This document shows positions 1-11,699 of a stretch of 64,000 nucleotides of DNA, in pieces. The notes beneath the pieces are model-generated. The model was not told the DNA's origin, did no database searches, and saw only the letters and a program-made list of their open reading frames with translations. This DNA comes from Cryptomeria japonica (Eukaryota; Streptophyta; Pinopsida; Cupressales; Cupressaceae). The stretch covers positions 193,215,619 through 193,279,618 of the forward strand of contig NC_081410.1 in assembly GCF_030272615.1 (NCBI RefSeq), written 5' to 3'. Made by a program: the position numbers and the translations under genes. How positions within the stretch are numbered: position 1 is the first letter of the stretch; every line of letters begins with the position of its first letter.

Positions 1-211
1 TGATTAAGCTCTTTAAGAAACACTTGCAAGAAAGGTAATATTGAACATAAACTCAATAATATAGCACAAAGTCTCAACACTTGAGTAATTTTCTTCTATT
101 CCTTTCAATTCTTCAATTTACACATAAAAGCTCAAAGTCTTCTTTGCTACAAATTTGACAGAGTTTTTGCTTGCTTTCCAAAAGATAAAGATTACAATAG
201 ACCCCCTCAAG

Positions 212-219
212 TATTTATA
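212..219 (-). promoter_or_regulatory. TATA box in the 3' part of family A copy 1
   Basis: TATAAATA lies on the minus strand, about 310 bases downstream of the end of the coiled-coil ORF. It is followed by a pyrimidine and A-rich leader-like stretch running to base 1. Its position after the ORF resembles an LTR U3 promoter rather than a promoter for the ORF itself. Confidence 0.5.
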
Positions 220-528
220 GGAGAGGAGTCTTGAGAAAAAGGTGGGAGGATCCTAACTAACTGGAGAAATTCTCTCAACCACCAAGACTTATTCAATAAC
301 TATGACTTATTCAAAGTTACAAGTCCTATTCTAAATTGACTTGTTACTCGTCTACTTGTAATTACAAAAGTGCAAGTAATGACTTGACTTGCAATTTACA
401 AAATGTTTTTACAAGTAACTTGTCAAAAGAAAAACTACAACTAAGAGATTATAATTTTGAAAAAAATGCAACCAAGTGTTGAAAAACACTTAAGTTGGAG
501 CATGTGAAGACATGAATCCTTCAAACTT

Positions 529-2289
529 CTAGATGATCGTTCGTAGCTCAGTAGGATTCAGCTCGTGGGTGTTCTTGGCAACAGTCATGGTCTTCACAAT
601 GGTATCATGGCATTGAAGAAGCATAGAGTTGTTCTTCTCCAAAGTGAATTGGATTTCATGCAAGAAGATTTGATGTTTCATCAAAACTTGAATTGAGGCA
701 GCTGAAAATTGCTCACTCCTCCACTCATTATGAATCTTCATCTGTATAACTGCGAGCACTTCTTCTGGTATCAACTTCCCATTCTGACCCATGATATTGC
801 AAGAGGCCTTCTCACAGTGAGAAACAACACCTTGGAATACTTCAACTCGCAATCTCATTGCGTCATCAATCTCTTCAATGAGGGATTTGAGAATGAGAGC
901 TTTGTTCTCTAGAAGCTCTTTAAATTTCAGATACATGACCCTGGAAGGAATAATGGCATGCTCCTGAAGAATACTCAACTGTTGTCGAGGCATCTTGCGC
1001 CAAACCGTCAAGCACCTTTCAACCCTTTCCAAGTTCTGTTTGAAAGTCTCGGAGGTATGATTCAATTTTTCTTCAATGGTCTCCAACTTAACCAATATTT
1101 GCAATATGTCTTTTAGCACTTGTGCACACACTTCATGAAGTTGATCCACCCAAGAGTCCAACGCTTGTACCTTTTGAGCAGCTCTTTCAACTCTTCGAAT
1201 TGATTCTTGTGAACCGGAAGAACTTGAAGGATTACTTCCTTCACCAGCAAGTTTTGTGATTTTATGAACAGCTGCAACAAGTTGCCTGTTCTCCTTTTTT
1301 AGCTTGTCTTTCTTCGCTAGAAGTTCATCATACTGTTGTACTAGTGAAGCTACGGATTGTTGGGCATCATGCTTGACCACTTCATACATTTGTTTACCCA
1401 ATTCTATCCTTGTAACTCTGTAATCAACAACTTGCATTTCCTCACGTGGCTTATCTGTAAGAGGCTTAACAATTTCAGCCACCTTCATCTTATTACTATC
1501 AACTGTTACCCTTGAGATTGTCTTGGCTTTTTTAGCAACCTTGGGCCTAGATTGCTTGAGCTGCTGAGAATCAAAGACATCAGGAGAAATTTCCTGCTTC
1601 TTCCTCTTGGGAGTGAAAGAACTAAGCCATGAAGGTAAAACGACTAGTTCTCCTTCAATAGCAACTGAAAGTAAACTATAAGCAGTTTCTGTTTGAACAA
1701 CCGTGGTCACCCTAGGAGAAGTATATGTCTAGATGGCAACCGTGGTTTGCTCGGTAACCAAAGGGCATGAAGATTGTCTCATAAACTCTTCAAAGCCGGA
1801 AGCAGAGGTATCAATCTCTGACAAATGAATGCATGCAAGAGTATCCTCGAAGATTTCCAGCAAACTCTTTTATTGATGATCAAGAGGTGGCTCAACTGCT
1901 GAAATGGGAACAACATTTTGAGGAGACTCATCCACTACTGTGTCTGGAGGAGATAGAGGCAGCTCCATGGAAACTGAGGAGGGAATTTCACGAGGTAACT
2001 CCGAAGCCAGTGACTTAGGAGCATCATTTGATCGTTGTCCTTCCTCTGGATCAATCACATGAATGTGAATCTGAGACTTTTCTTTCCCACAAACTGTCGC
2101 ATCCTCAGGAGGAAGCACTATTGCCCGACCAACCCGCAATTTGATCCTAGTGCCTGAAGATGACGCACCTTGTTGTCGATGTGAATCTCAGACTTACGTC
2201 CAAGAGACCTCGTATAATCTTCTTTTCCAACCTTGATCTTGATGAGTCTAACACCATTACCTTTGAGCCAAGTGTTGATGTTAGCTAGG
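529..2289 (-). pseudogene. Family A protein, C-terminal half (coiled coil), copy 1
   Basis: The open part 1710-529 encodes 393 residues. After a basic S/K-rich stretch it holds a strongly charged heptad-rich region around the LAKKDKLKKENRQL segment, typical of a coiled coil, and it ends with its own stop at 529-531. Upstream, the homologous reading continues to 2289 through an in-frame TAG near 1729 where copy 2 has a glutamine codon, and through further breaks. The matching residues in copy 2 start at about 30300 and run down to 28948. At 2289 the coding sequence is broken by the family B insertion and resumes at 7284. Function is unknown; a structural or assembly role is only a guess from the coiled coil. 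Confidence 0.65.
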
Positions 2290-2563
2290 TGTTGTGACCA
2301 TTTCACACATCGCCCCATCAAAATGGGGACCCCCTCTCTTTTTTTGGTCTTGCTTTCTCTTAGCTTAGTTTTTTCTCTGCTTGCTTGATGTTTTGAGTGA
2401 GTTGGTGGTCACCTAGGTTGGGTAGGTTAGGGTTTCGCTTGTAGAGCTTGCTTAGGGTTCCTTTGGAAGCCAAATTTGACTTCGGCTTGGGAAAGTAATT
2501 TGTTTTATGCCTAGAGCCCTGATGTAATTTTAGAGGGATCTTGCCTTTCAAAGATGGAAAGGG

Positions 2564-2570
2564 TATATAT
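2564..2570 (+). promoter_or_regulatory. TATA box, 5' promoter of family B
   Basis: TATATAT sits about 220 bases before the predicted leader-intron donor, placing a possible start of transcription near 2595. This would drive the long ORF. Confidence 0.4.
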
Positions 2571-2786
2571 TTTGCAAAGAGGTTGAAATGTTTGAGTCAA
2601 GATGGGTCAAGGTTGTAAGTTTTTAGGCCTGAGTCTTGTCTTCTGTCAAGTCGGAGTCAATTGAATGAAGCTAGTTAAGGTCTGAATCAGCAAGGGCAAA
2701 CCGGAGGTGCAGCCCTGAAGCTTTTCGGCAGCAATCTCCCTTTTTTACCCATCTTTTCAGGTTGATAGCTAGAAATCAAGGATAAG

Positions 2787-3024
2787 GTATACACAATCAG
2801 ATTTTTGAAGGTGTATTGAAGATCTGATTCAAATTTCTATATCAATCTTTTTGAGGTTAAGTCTTCAATAATCTGGTTTGATTCATAGGTGGTATCAATT
2901 TTGAAACTCACAATTTTAAGGGTTTATCATTTTATTTTCAAATTAAAGTTCAATTATTTCTTTAAAGGTCTCAAATCACCTATCTAGGGTACTATACCTA
3001 AACTTAATTGAGGCCTTTTTGTAG
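2787..3024 (+). other. Predicted leader intron of family B
   Basis: The donor is GATAAG/GTATAC at 2787 and the acceptor is TTTTTGTAG at 3024, preceded by T-rich DNA. The exon resumes eight bases before the ATG at 3032. Both family A copies have an equivalent donor and an acceptor a few bases ahead of their ATG, which supports splicing by analogy. No transcript data are available here. Confidence 0.45.
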
Positions 3025-3031
3025 GTAGCAA

Positions 3032-6000
3032 ATGGCGGCCCCCAAGGTAGGTGGATCCGCTACCCGACAAGCTCTTATTAAAGAAGATCAAAAGAGTGAC
3101 GACTTGGAGACAAAGATCGTATCCAAATGGAGCAGTTTTGGAGACACCAACTTAGAAAACTTCAATGTGAGGAAGTTTCGAGAAGCACCCTACATCGGCA
3201 AGCCATCACCCATAGCCAAGAAGATGATTGAGAGTGGAATCATCAAGGCCGTAGGCTTCCCTCCCGCAAGCAGATGTCATGAGCTAATGATTGAATGCAC
3301 CAGGCACTATGATTCACATTCAAGGGCAATTGTAGCCAAAGATGGAACTGTCCTCGCCTATCTCTCAGAAGGAGCTATAAGTGAAGCTTTTCATCTTCCA
3401 GAATAGAGGGATATGATCTACAAAAGCCTAGAAGGAGCTAAGTCTATCTACAAAGATGACCCTAATATTTGTCTGAACTTCATCAATAAGAATTGGTTAC
3501 TCAAGAGTAGGCCTCGCTTGAATAAGATACCCAATACACCTCACAGAATTGATTTCCAAGAGGAATTCAGGGGCTTGATAACCATGCTCAATCGAATTGT
3601 AGGTGCTTCCCAAGCCTTCTTTTTCGACAGATGGTTGTTCTTCTTTATACATGTGATCGTTTAAGGGAAAGGAATGTTCAACTAGGCCAGGATTATTAGC
3701 AATAACCTAGATGTGCAGTTGAGGAGGCTAGTCCCTACTAAGTCATTCCACATGAGTTCATATGTTATATATTCTTTAGCCATATGTTTTGAATATGTAG
3801 GATTACCACACAGAGGAGTTGTTGGGAGAGGACCCAGAGAGATAAGAGTATGTGATTCTTATGCTCAATTGCATCATCCACCTAAGAATTACTACAAGCT
3901 AGTCAACGATACTTTCACAATGCATATCACCAGGACATTACAAGGAGGGATCCACCATTGACTATCTCTAGAAGCATAAGAACTTGTGAAGAAACATGGT
4001 GCATGGTTCATTCAATTTCCTAAATTCACCTACATTAGGGTCCATGGATGTCCTTCACCTCCTTATATGTTGCCAAGGTATCCTATGGATAGAATAATAC
4101 TACTTGAAGTGACTAGACAGTTGGCAGCTTGTGCTAAAGCATCAAGACATAAGCATGGGAATGGTATCCCCATACCTATTTCACTAGGAAATTCAATTGA
4201 AGTATGTTCTAATTCTCAAGTAGTCGAAGATGCAGAAAAGGAACTATCTCTGTATTCATTCACATCCTTCACCTCGAGAGAGAATTTCGATCCTAATGGT
4301 CATATGGAAGAGACAGTTGGGAAGAAGTACATGCATGTGTTTCAAGTAGAGGACTTCTGGATGAATGTTTAGGATGATGTGGAGGTATAAAGGAAGATGC
4401 ACTCTAGATTACCTTTGGATCTTATCATGAAATATAATGTTTATAGAGTAGCTGATCAAGCACAGGACAATGGTAGATATCTCCAATCCTCCTATGAGAA
4501 GGAAGACACGGAAGTGAAGATAGATTGGGATGAGCAAGAAGTTGTAGACTTAAGGGCATTAATGGATCTAGTCCTGAGTTGTACTCGCAGATGGGTGGAT
4601 GTCCAACATCAAAAGTTGAAGGAACAAAACATAGCTATGACATTCAGCTTAGAAACAAGAACGAAAGGAGAGGCTAGTGCAAGTGAGAACACTTCTCATT
4701 CTAAGGGATCAAAGGGAAAGGAGGGACCTGAAAAGAGAGAATCGTCCAAGAAGAGAAAAAAGGTGAATCTTGATCATCCCTCGAGTTCTTCTTCTAGACA
4801 TGAAAAGGAGATAAGTCAAGGAGAGGATCAAAGAGAGAAGGTGTATGAGATAAATGAGTCCATGGAATCCACAGTACAAAATGACAAACAAGACAAAGGA
4901 AAGACACCTTAGCACTCATCGAATCAGTCTCTTCCTCTCCAAGTTGGTGCTAATGAGCAACAAGAAGAAAAGAATGATGATGAAGCAACATCTCCTTTTA
5001 GAGCCGAGAGACCTTTTTCTTGAGGAAATACAAGTAAGGGAGAAAAAATCTTCCATTCCAAATTGGCTTAGAGAAAGACTTACAAAGGTAGTTGTGGTTG
5101 AAGATGAAGAGCAAGTATTTGATTTGGAAAGTCTTCTAGGAAACTCTCAAGAAGAGATCGAAAGGAAGAAGGCTGCAAAGATGTCAAAGGTAATTAGAGA
5201 TGATGCAAGATCGAGAAAGATACAGATAGCTACACCAGCAGTTGACAAGTACGATGATGAGATTATGGCAGAGGAATATGATTTAGAGACATTTGACCTT
5301 GGTCCACTTACCTCTGAGTAAGCCATGGAAGATGTGACTGATTTAGTCAAGGCAGTTAATGATAAACTAAAGGAAGAAATGGAAAAGAATAAAAGGTTGG
5401 AAAAGGAGATTAACGCTTGGAGAAATTATTTTAGCCACCTTAACCGACCGTTGAGACGACATGATCCAGTAGTTTCACCCTTGCAGGCACTCCCTCTTGA
5501 GTGAATAAATCAGGCAGAAAAGATGAAGAATTTGGTCCAACTCATGAATACATGGATTGATGGATTCTACAAGGTGGCCATGGAATTTGTAGCAAGAATG
5601 ATGAAGACAATCCACAGAGCTGTCCAAGTCCTTGAGATCATTCATAATCTAGTGGTGACTGTGGATGCGTTCACTCACACTAGAGACATTGTCATCCCTG
5701 TATTGCAAGTGGTAAGAAGGACATCAAGGCAGGTTTTAGCACAAGAAAGGATAATTGATGGTGGAACCCGCAATCTCCAACAATAGTCAACTTTGCTCCA
5801 AATGAAAGAAGTTCAATTCAAGGACATCAATAGTAGGTGCAGCCGAATTGAGGACACTATCCATCCTATTCAGGATAAGTTGTTTGATGTATTATGTGCA
5901 ATCCTTGATAGAAGGATAGGGATTGAAACAGATGTGGACGCCCAAGAATTGGAGGACAGGATCAAGGTCACCTTTTGTAGAGAGGAAGACATAATCATAG

Positions 6001-6242
6001 AAGAGCAGTGAAATCAGATGTATACTACTATGTTCTTGATTGGGAAGACAAAAGAGTTGGAACATGGATGGGAGATGACTCTTCTTTCGGCCTTTGATGA
6101 GGTCATTCACTTGGAAGAGCGAATGAAGAACCTGCCTGAGATTCCCATTGCAGAGATTGAAGGGATTACGTCCAGATTCATTGAATATGCCAGAAAGGAA
6201 CATGGGAAAGGGAACAAAATTCTAGATGAGAAGTTGTTATGA
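3032..6242 (+). pseudogene. Family B long ORF (about 1,070 codons), decayed
   Basis: The reading starts MAAPKVGG after the leader intron. It keeps one frame to about 4912 and a second frame from about 4854 to 6242. I see one frameshift and several in-frame stops (for example at 3404-3406 and 4370-4372), otherwise no loss of register. The N-terminal 430 residues are homologous to family A: the conserved core reads PPYMLPRYPMDRIILLE here and PPYMLPRYPIDKIILME in family A copy 2, and the later HVFQVEDFWMNV matches HVHRIEDIWVDL. A lysine/serine-rich linker (about codons 540-640) follows, then a helical coiled-coil C-terminus. It is not a gag-pol: I see no zinc knuckle, protease, integrase or RT motif. 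Family unrecognised and function unknown. Confidence 0.7.
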
Positions 6243-6433
6243 AATGGTGTGGCAATTCAATTCCTATTGGACGATGTTTCCTCGTTATTTGTGCCAATTT
6301 TTATTGGCTATGTTATGATAATGCTTATCGGATAAGGGTTATTTTTGTGGCAAACCCTAATTAGGGTTTAGGTGTCAAAATCTCAGCCCTTGATCTTCTT
6401 TAAATCTAGGCCATTCATTGTATTTGAGAAGGC

Positions 6434-6440
6434 TATATAA
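6434..6440 (+). promoter_or_regulatory. Second TATA box, 3' part of family B
   Basis: TATATAA lies about 190 bases after the ORF stop and about 840 bases before the element end. It is preceded by a CAAACCCTAATTAGGGTTT stretch. The related unit at 53445 has the same arrangement (CAAACCCTAATTGGGGTTT and TATATAA at 56434). This layout is what a U3/R boundary would look like. Confidence 0.5.
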
Positions 6441-7278
6441 GCTCTCACTTATTTCATTTTGTAGGTTAGAGTTAAGAGGAATAAGTTTATTTGCGGCAGA
6501 GAAGAAGAGTAGGTATACAAATTTGGTGAAGAGAGAAAGTTGAACAATTGCTGTTTTATCTTGCTATGAGATCAATGATATATTGAAGTTATGATGTTTT
6601 ATTGCAATCTTTGTGGCTTCGTACATGGTTGTTCATTTTCTTGAATCGCTCTTATTGAAGATAGTATTTAGGTGTTAGAGTTATATTCAGTGATAAATGC
6701 TGTGGTTGATCTTATAGTGAAGCTCACAATCCAAACCACTAGCCTCTTACTGATTGTAAGTGTGCCCTATGTGGTCAACTGGAGATATTGAAATTGTTCA
6801 GAGTTCAATCATCATTTGAATACCGATATGTATCCAATTGATAGTATCTATGTTCATTAATGATTTGAAAATCACTGAATTCCCTTAGAAGATCGCACCA
6901 ATTCCAGTAGAGTTGTTGTTCTTTGGCAATACTAAGATTGGTAAAGTTTCACCAAGATCACTCTCCATTTAGTCATTCTTATGCCTAGTTTAACATAGCC
7001 CTCTCGAATCCCCTATCTTTTGCCTTTTTGAAATATCAGTTAGTATTAGGAATATCCAGTTTCCTCATTGAAAAGTAGTTGCAAGAACTAGCTTTCTTAG
7101 AAAGTACATAAGGCCCCTTGATAAAACAACAAACACAATGAACACTGGTGCTTATCCACAAGTAGAGAACCTACATATAAGAACCTTGGAGTTGCTCTGA
7201 TTGATCCTTCTGCGAAAGGATAAGGCACCTTTAGATATTTTATTCTGTGTTTGGTCGTGTACAAAAGACACATCAACA

Positions 7279-8822
7279 CTAGGATGGGCTGAAATATTTC
7301 AAGAATGGAAATGCATTCTTTGTGTGACCACTGGATTAAAGGAAGTGGGGCTTCATCAACCCTTCGTGAGACATACTCTGGATCAAGCACATTTCCATCA
7401 TCAATCATCCCTTGCGGAATGTCCACAGGTTCAAATCAATAACCTGCTCAAGGGTGAGCCTGCAATAGTCCATCTTGAGAACCTCCTTTTCTGTATGGAG
7501 ATCCACCCAGATATCCTCAATCCGATGCACATGTATGAAGAACTTTTTGATCTTTTCCTTCATACCTCAATAGTCAAAATCTGCCCTTGACTTAAACCTT
7601 TTGAGTTTAATCTCCCGCATCTCGGTCTCCATAGATTTGGCTTTGGTGGATGTGATAAGGGAATACTGGCCAACCTTCAATGGGTTGGTTTGTAGAAATC
7701 TCCATCTCAACCTTATGTTTGGCAAATTGATGTGCATGAATAGCCATGATCTATCTTCCCAACTCCATAAGAATAATCTTATCAGTTGAGTATCTAGGAA
7801 GCATGTATGGCTGCCCACTATAGCATCCAACTCTTATATAAGTGAAAGTCAGGAATTGAAGGAACAAGCAACCATACTCATTCACTCTTTCCCATGCTTC
7901 ATCTGACACCCTTTTGTTCTTTAGAGTCTTGTCAAACTGACACATGAAGTAACCAAAGAATGCATCTTGAACCCTCCTGAAATGTATTCTGCTGGGTCTC
8001 AAGGGCAGCTAATCATACTTTTCCCACACAGGTATAAGCGAGCGACCACCCTTGGTAGAAAGACCAGGGAAATGTCTAAGTGATGCTGCTAAATACACTA
8101 AGTATGAGTTCATGTAGAATGTCATGGTAGTAGGGATTGCTGCAAGTTGTTCACACAAAGCGTCACTGATAATCTCTCCCCATGATATATGATGGGACTG
8201 CCTTATGAACATGATAAATTGATACATCCAGGGTTCAAAAACATTAGAGTGCTCAAGACCCAACATCCTGCTGAGGAGAGTAATGGTGTCTCCAATTTCC
8301 CACTTGAAGTCACAACGGTACAATTTAGCCCATCTTGTGAAAGCGGCTCGTGGCTCATGAATCCATCTATTAATATGGTGTTTGCAGTCCTTTTCCCTCT
8401 TGACATAGTATTGAACTGCACTACCCTTTGAAATCTCCATATACACAGGTGCTAATGGTATTCTTAAGACTTTCTCAATAGTATCCGCATCAAGGCGGAT
8501 TATTGCCTCACCATCATCATTTCTAATGGTTCTCGTCTCCTTGTCAAAATGGTGAGTGCAAGCGAGAACTTATTTAGGTTCTAGGGCCGCCACTGGAAAA
8601 GAAGATGCATGATGAATGTGGCTGTCCAACAACCGCAACAAATTACTATCCTGCGGATCCTCTACCTTTTTAATGAATTCTGACATGTCAACATGCCCTA
8701 TTTCTGTATCCTTGATATGATCCAAAGGAGAGGAAACATGCGAAGGGGAAACTTCATTCGGGTACTTGTCATATTTATACTTCCATCTTTTTTGGAATAG
8801 AAGATGAATGTAAATCTGACAT
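7279..8822 (-). pseudogene. Family A protein, N-terminal half, copy 1
   Basis: The start codon at 8822-8820 (MSDLH) is chosen because it follows a splice acceptor by about ten bases and is conserved in copy 2. The product resembles copy 2 closely along its length: an N-terminal helical domain with WIHEP..A.TRWAKL and GDTITLLSRMLGLEHSN, then GLSTKGGRSLIPVWEKYD, then GQPYMLPRYSTDKIILMELGR. Breaks include stop codons near 8570 and 8007, a stop at 7751-7753 directly after ELGR that is shared with copy 2, and later frameshifts. Reading stops at the family B insertion. Role unknown. Confidence 0.7.
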
Positions 8823-8833
8823 TGAAGAGCAAC

Positions 8834-9567
8834 CTGTTATGTTGTGATGAAGACTTAAAAGTGTTAAAGCAAAATCAAGATCAGCTGCAACTAACATTTT
8901 TTCTTCTTCAAATGGGAAGAACTCCAACCCTTGCACTTCACAACTTGTGAGAGAAAGATGGGAAATAAATGGGAATGTTTGAAACTTGACTTTGACCAAT
9001 TTCGGATCTTGGGGAACGTTTTACAAGTATACAAGTGGGGAAGGACAAACATGCAATCGGATTTTTGAAACCCGAATGCAAGGATACTTGTAAAAAGGAA
9101 AATGGAGAAACGGGTGAAAAATGAGATTTTGACATGTGGGAAATGGCATGAATGGTATGTATGGATAAAGGCAATGAGTATGAACAAAAATGGAAGGATT
9201 TTGGGAAGATCACTTGCAAGAAAATGGAAAGAACTTTTAACTTGTAATCAGATTTAAAAAATCCGACTTTGAAAGAATGGGTATTTTCCAACTTAGAAAT
9301 TGGAATTTCACCAAAAGATGGTTAAAATTTTCCAGCCAAAGGGGTAGATCAATTATTTTCATCTTACTTGCAATCGGGATTTAAAATCCCGAATGCAAGT
9401 AAAGAGGGAAAATGGGGAAGATCAATGCAATTTACAAATTGCTTTGCAAAGGGGAAAATCTCTCTCACAAAACGGTTTTAGGCAAGAACTATCAAAATTA
9501 ACATGATTAAGCAAGGAAATAAAAACAACAAGACAAGAAATAAAAACAAAATGAAAAGAAATCATAC
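8834..9567 (-). other. Predicted leader intron of family A, copy 1
   Basis: On the minus strand the donor is CAAG/GTATGA at 9567 and the acceptor is ATAACAG at 8834, about ten bases before the ATG. Copy 2 has CAAG/GTATGT at 32607 and TTAG at 31847. The 734-bp and 761-bp introns are similar in sequence, and donor and acceptor are preserved in both. Confidence 0.5.
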
Positions 9568-9596
9568 CTTGCTTCAATACAAATGCTCTTCCAAGG

Positions 9597-11251
9597 TGTG
9601 TGGGGGAAAAAGCGAGACTAGGTTAACATGCCCTAATCCTACCTTTTGACACACATTACGGAATACGAAAGAGCCTAGAGGTATCACACAATTGGCTACT
9701 TCTTTTTGTGAAAGAGAGAGCCACAGGCTACCTATTAGGATTTCTATTCCCTTGTTTAAATTGAAGAATAAAATGATACAAGTTCAAGTCCTAATCCCAA
9801 AATACATGCACGAACTAATAACAAGATTGCAGAATTGAGATTAAACAATGAACAACTATAAACACAAGGACGAAATAAGAATGCAGATGTGTACCCGGAG
9901 TCAAAATCTGATTGAAAATGTTCGGGACGGGGGCGCGGGCGCCATTGTCTTGATACTGTGCCAGAAACTGCTCCTGAAACTGCTGTCTTGCACTTTGGAA
10001 ACTGTCGGAAATGCTGTCTGTCAGGAGGACCAGGGCGCCCAGCGCCTCTGTCCCATGGACCAGGGCGCCCAGCGCCCCTGTCCTGGCAGGACCAGGGCGC
10101 CCCACGCCCCTGTCCAGGTCTTTTGCTCTGCAATTTGGTGTGGAGTGCTGTTTTGACCTGCTCTTCCCGGATCTGTAACCTGCGACGTCGTCCGAGTTCC
10201 GAAACCTGCACTTATATCTGGAAAAGGGGTATGGTGGGTGGCTATATAGGGTTTTGCCTTAGTCAAACCCCCGCTTCGGTGATTTCCACCTCCACGAATA
10301 GCCAAGTTGTAAAATGTATTGTGTGTGCAGACCTTGTGTGTGTGCAAGATCCTAAAATGCGAGTAAGCAAACTAGAGCAACCTAGAAAGTAAACCCTAAT
10401 TGCTTGTAAATGATAATGTAAATGCTCTAAATCAAGATGCAAAGTGATCTAAAGCATGAATAAGTGATGTATTGAAGCTTATGCAAAGACATGAAAACAA
10501 CATGAAATCATACCCAACCCAAGGGAGAGGTACAAGCCAATCTTCAGTCGGTAATCTCCTATTGTTCTTCAATGCCTTCAAAGCCCTAAATGGATGAATG
10601 AAATTGATAAATGCTTGATAGATGAATATTGAATGTTGTTGAAGTCTTCAAAGATCTGCTCTTTCGCTGCATATGAGGTTCCTCAAAACAAAATTCGGAT
10701 CCTTTCAAATGAAGAAAGAGAGCTCTTATGTATGAAACCCTAGGTCGTAATTTCGTCTTTTGGCCGACCTAGAGATTGAATCTCCCGCCAATTTCTTGGG
10801 GTTAAGCTTTATTTTATGATTGGATTGTGCTCCTAAAATTTCAAGAAAAATGTCCAGGACCATGTGCACTCTGGGCGCCATGGTCTCGACAACTTTTCAC
10901 CAAATTTTCAGGGCCTCGGATATGATGATTTTAGAGAGAATCCCGAAGTTACAGGTGATTTCGAGATGTTTTGACCCCCGAAACCAAGCCCCCAAGTTCA
11001 AAATAGGACTTAATTAGGGTTTTTGATTGAATGATGTATTGGAGGAATAAAATGAAAAGGGCACGCTTTAGCGAAAGGGCCCAACTTTATGATGTGCAGG
11101 ATAATGAAATAGGACCTTAGACCTAATTAATTTGATTAATTAAGTGCTAAAGGAGACATGCAATGCAAAATGTAAAATGCACCAAGGCGGGTGCTAAACT
11201 AGGTGTGAAATTGTACCACGGTGGCAAGTGCGTACAATTTACGACGCTACA
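9597..11251 (-). mobile_element. Solo LTR, 1,655 bp
   Basis: CAAGG at 9592-9596 and at 11252-11256 is a perfect 5-bp target duplication. The insert reads TGTGTGGGGG...GACGCTACA on the plus strand, equivalently TGTAGCGTCG...CCACACA on the minus strand. Copy 2 of family A is uninterrupted at this place (near 32628). Nothing in it codes for a protein, and no second copy of the sequence is present, so it is best read as a solo LTR left by LTR-LTR recombination. The minus orientation is preferred but not certain. Confidence 0.75.
10028..10120. repeat. GC-rich minisatellite, three units
   Basis: Three units beginning GACCAGGGCGCCC start at 10028, 10058 and 10090 (spacing 30 and 32 bases). They sit in an otherwise AT-rich solo LTR. 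The GGGCGCC core recurs singly near 9930 and 10870. Apparent ORFs crossing this stretch in several frames are by-products of the missing stop codons. Confidence 0.8.
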
Positions 11252-11699
11252 CAAGGAAATGCAACAATCCTTGTGATGAAGACTTAAAACCTCTAAATAA
11301 GCAACAAATCGAACTCCCAAAACCCTAGCCATGTTTTTCAAAAACGTCTTATGCAGCGAAAATGCCTAACAAAATGGCATAAGAAGAGGTCAAAACCACA
11401 TCAAACCCGAATGCCTAGGCAAGAGAGGGCAAAACGACTTAGGAGATGAAAGATTCGTGGCATTTGAAGAACACATGTTGCTGTTATAACACCTTCAAAC
11501 CAACAAATAAATCCACCAAATGGCATGGAAAGAGTTTCAAGATGCATGAAAATAGCTAAGAATTCAAAACGCCTTCTTCCTTCTAGAAAATCTCCACAAA
11601 AACCGATTGAAACTTTCAACAAATTTGCTCCCAGGGTTCTTGAGGGAGAACAAGTTCAAATTTTGCCAATAACATGAAAATCAGTTTTCTTTCTCCATA

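Larger units (their letters stand above)
2290..7278 (+). mobile_element. Family B element (ORF-bearing, TG...CA ends) inserted in family A
   Basis: The boundaries are exact. CTAGG at 2285-2289 and again at 7279-7283 is a 5-bp target duplication. The insert starts TGTTGTGACC and ends CATCAACA, giving the short inverted ends TGTTG/CAACA usual for LTR termini. Joining the flanks restores the family A reading seen intact at 30.3 kb. The element is 4,989 bp. Inside, in order: TATA box, leader intron, long ORF (3032-6242), second TATA box (6434-6440), then about 840 bp of tail. The first and last kilobases do not resemble each other, so it is not a normal two-LTR element. It could be a giant solo LTR with an internal ORF, or an unusual non-autonomous derivative. 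Confidence 0.8.

Noticed and set aside
2290-7278. DNA transposon with terminal inverted repeats
   Set aside because: Inverted similarity is only about five bases (TGTTG/CAACA) and the duplication is 5 bp, which fits LTR ends better; no transposase.
8891-9291. Minus-strand ORFs near 9 kb
   Set aside because: They lie inside the predicted leader intron of family A and are not conserved in frame in copy 2.
9756-10392. Several overlapping ORFs on both strands
   Set aside because: They are produced by the GC-rich minisatellite in the solo LTR; composition explains the open frames.
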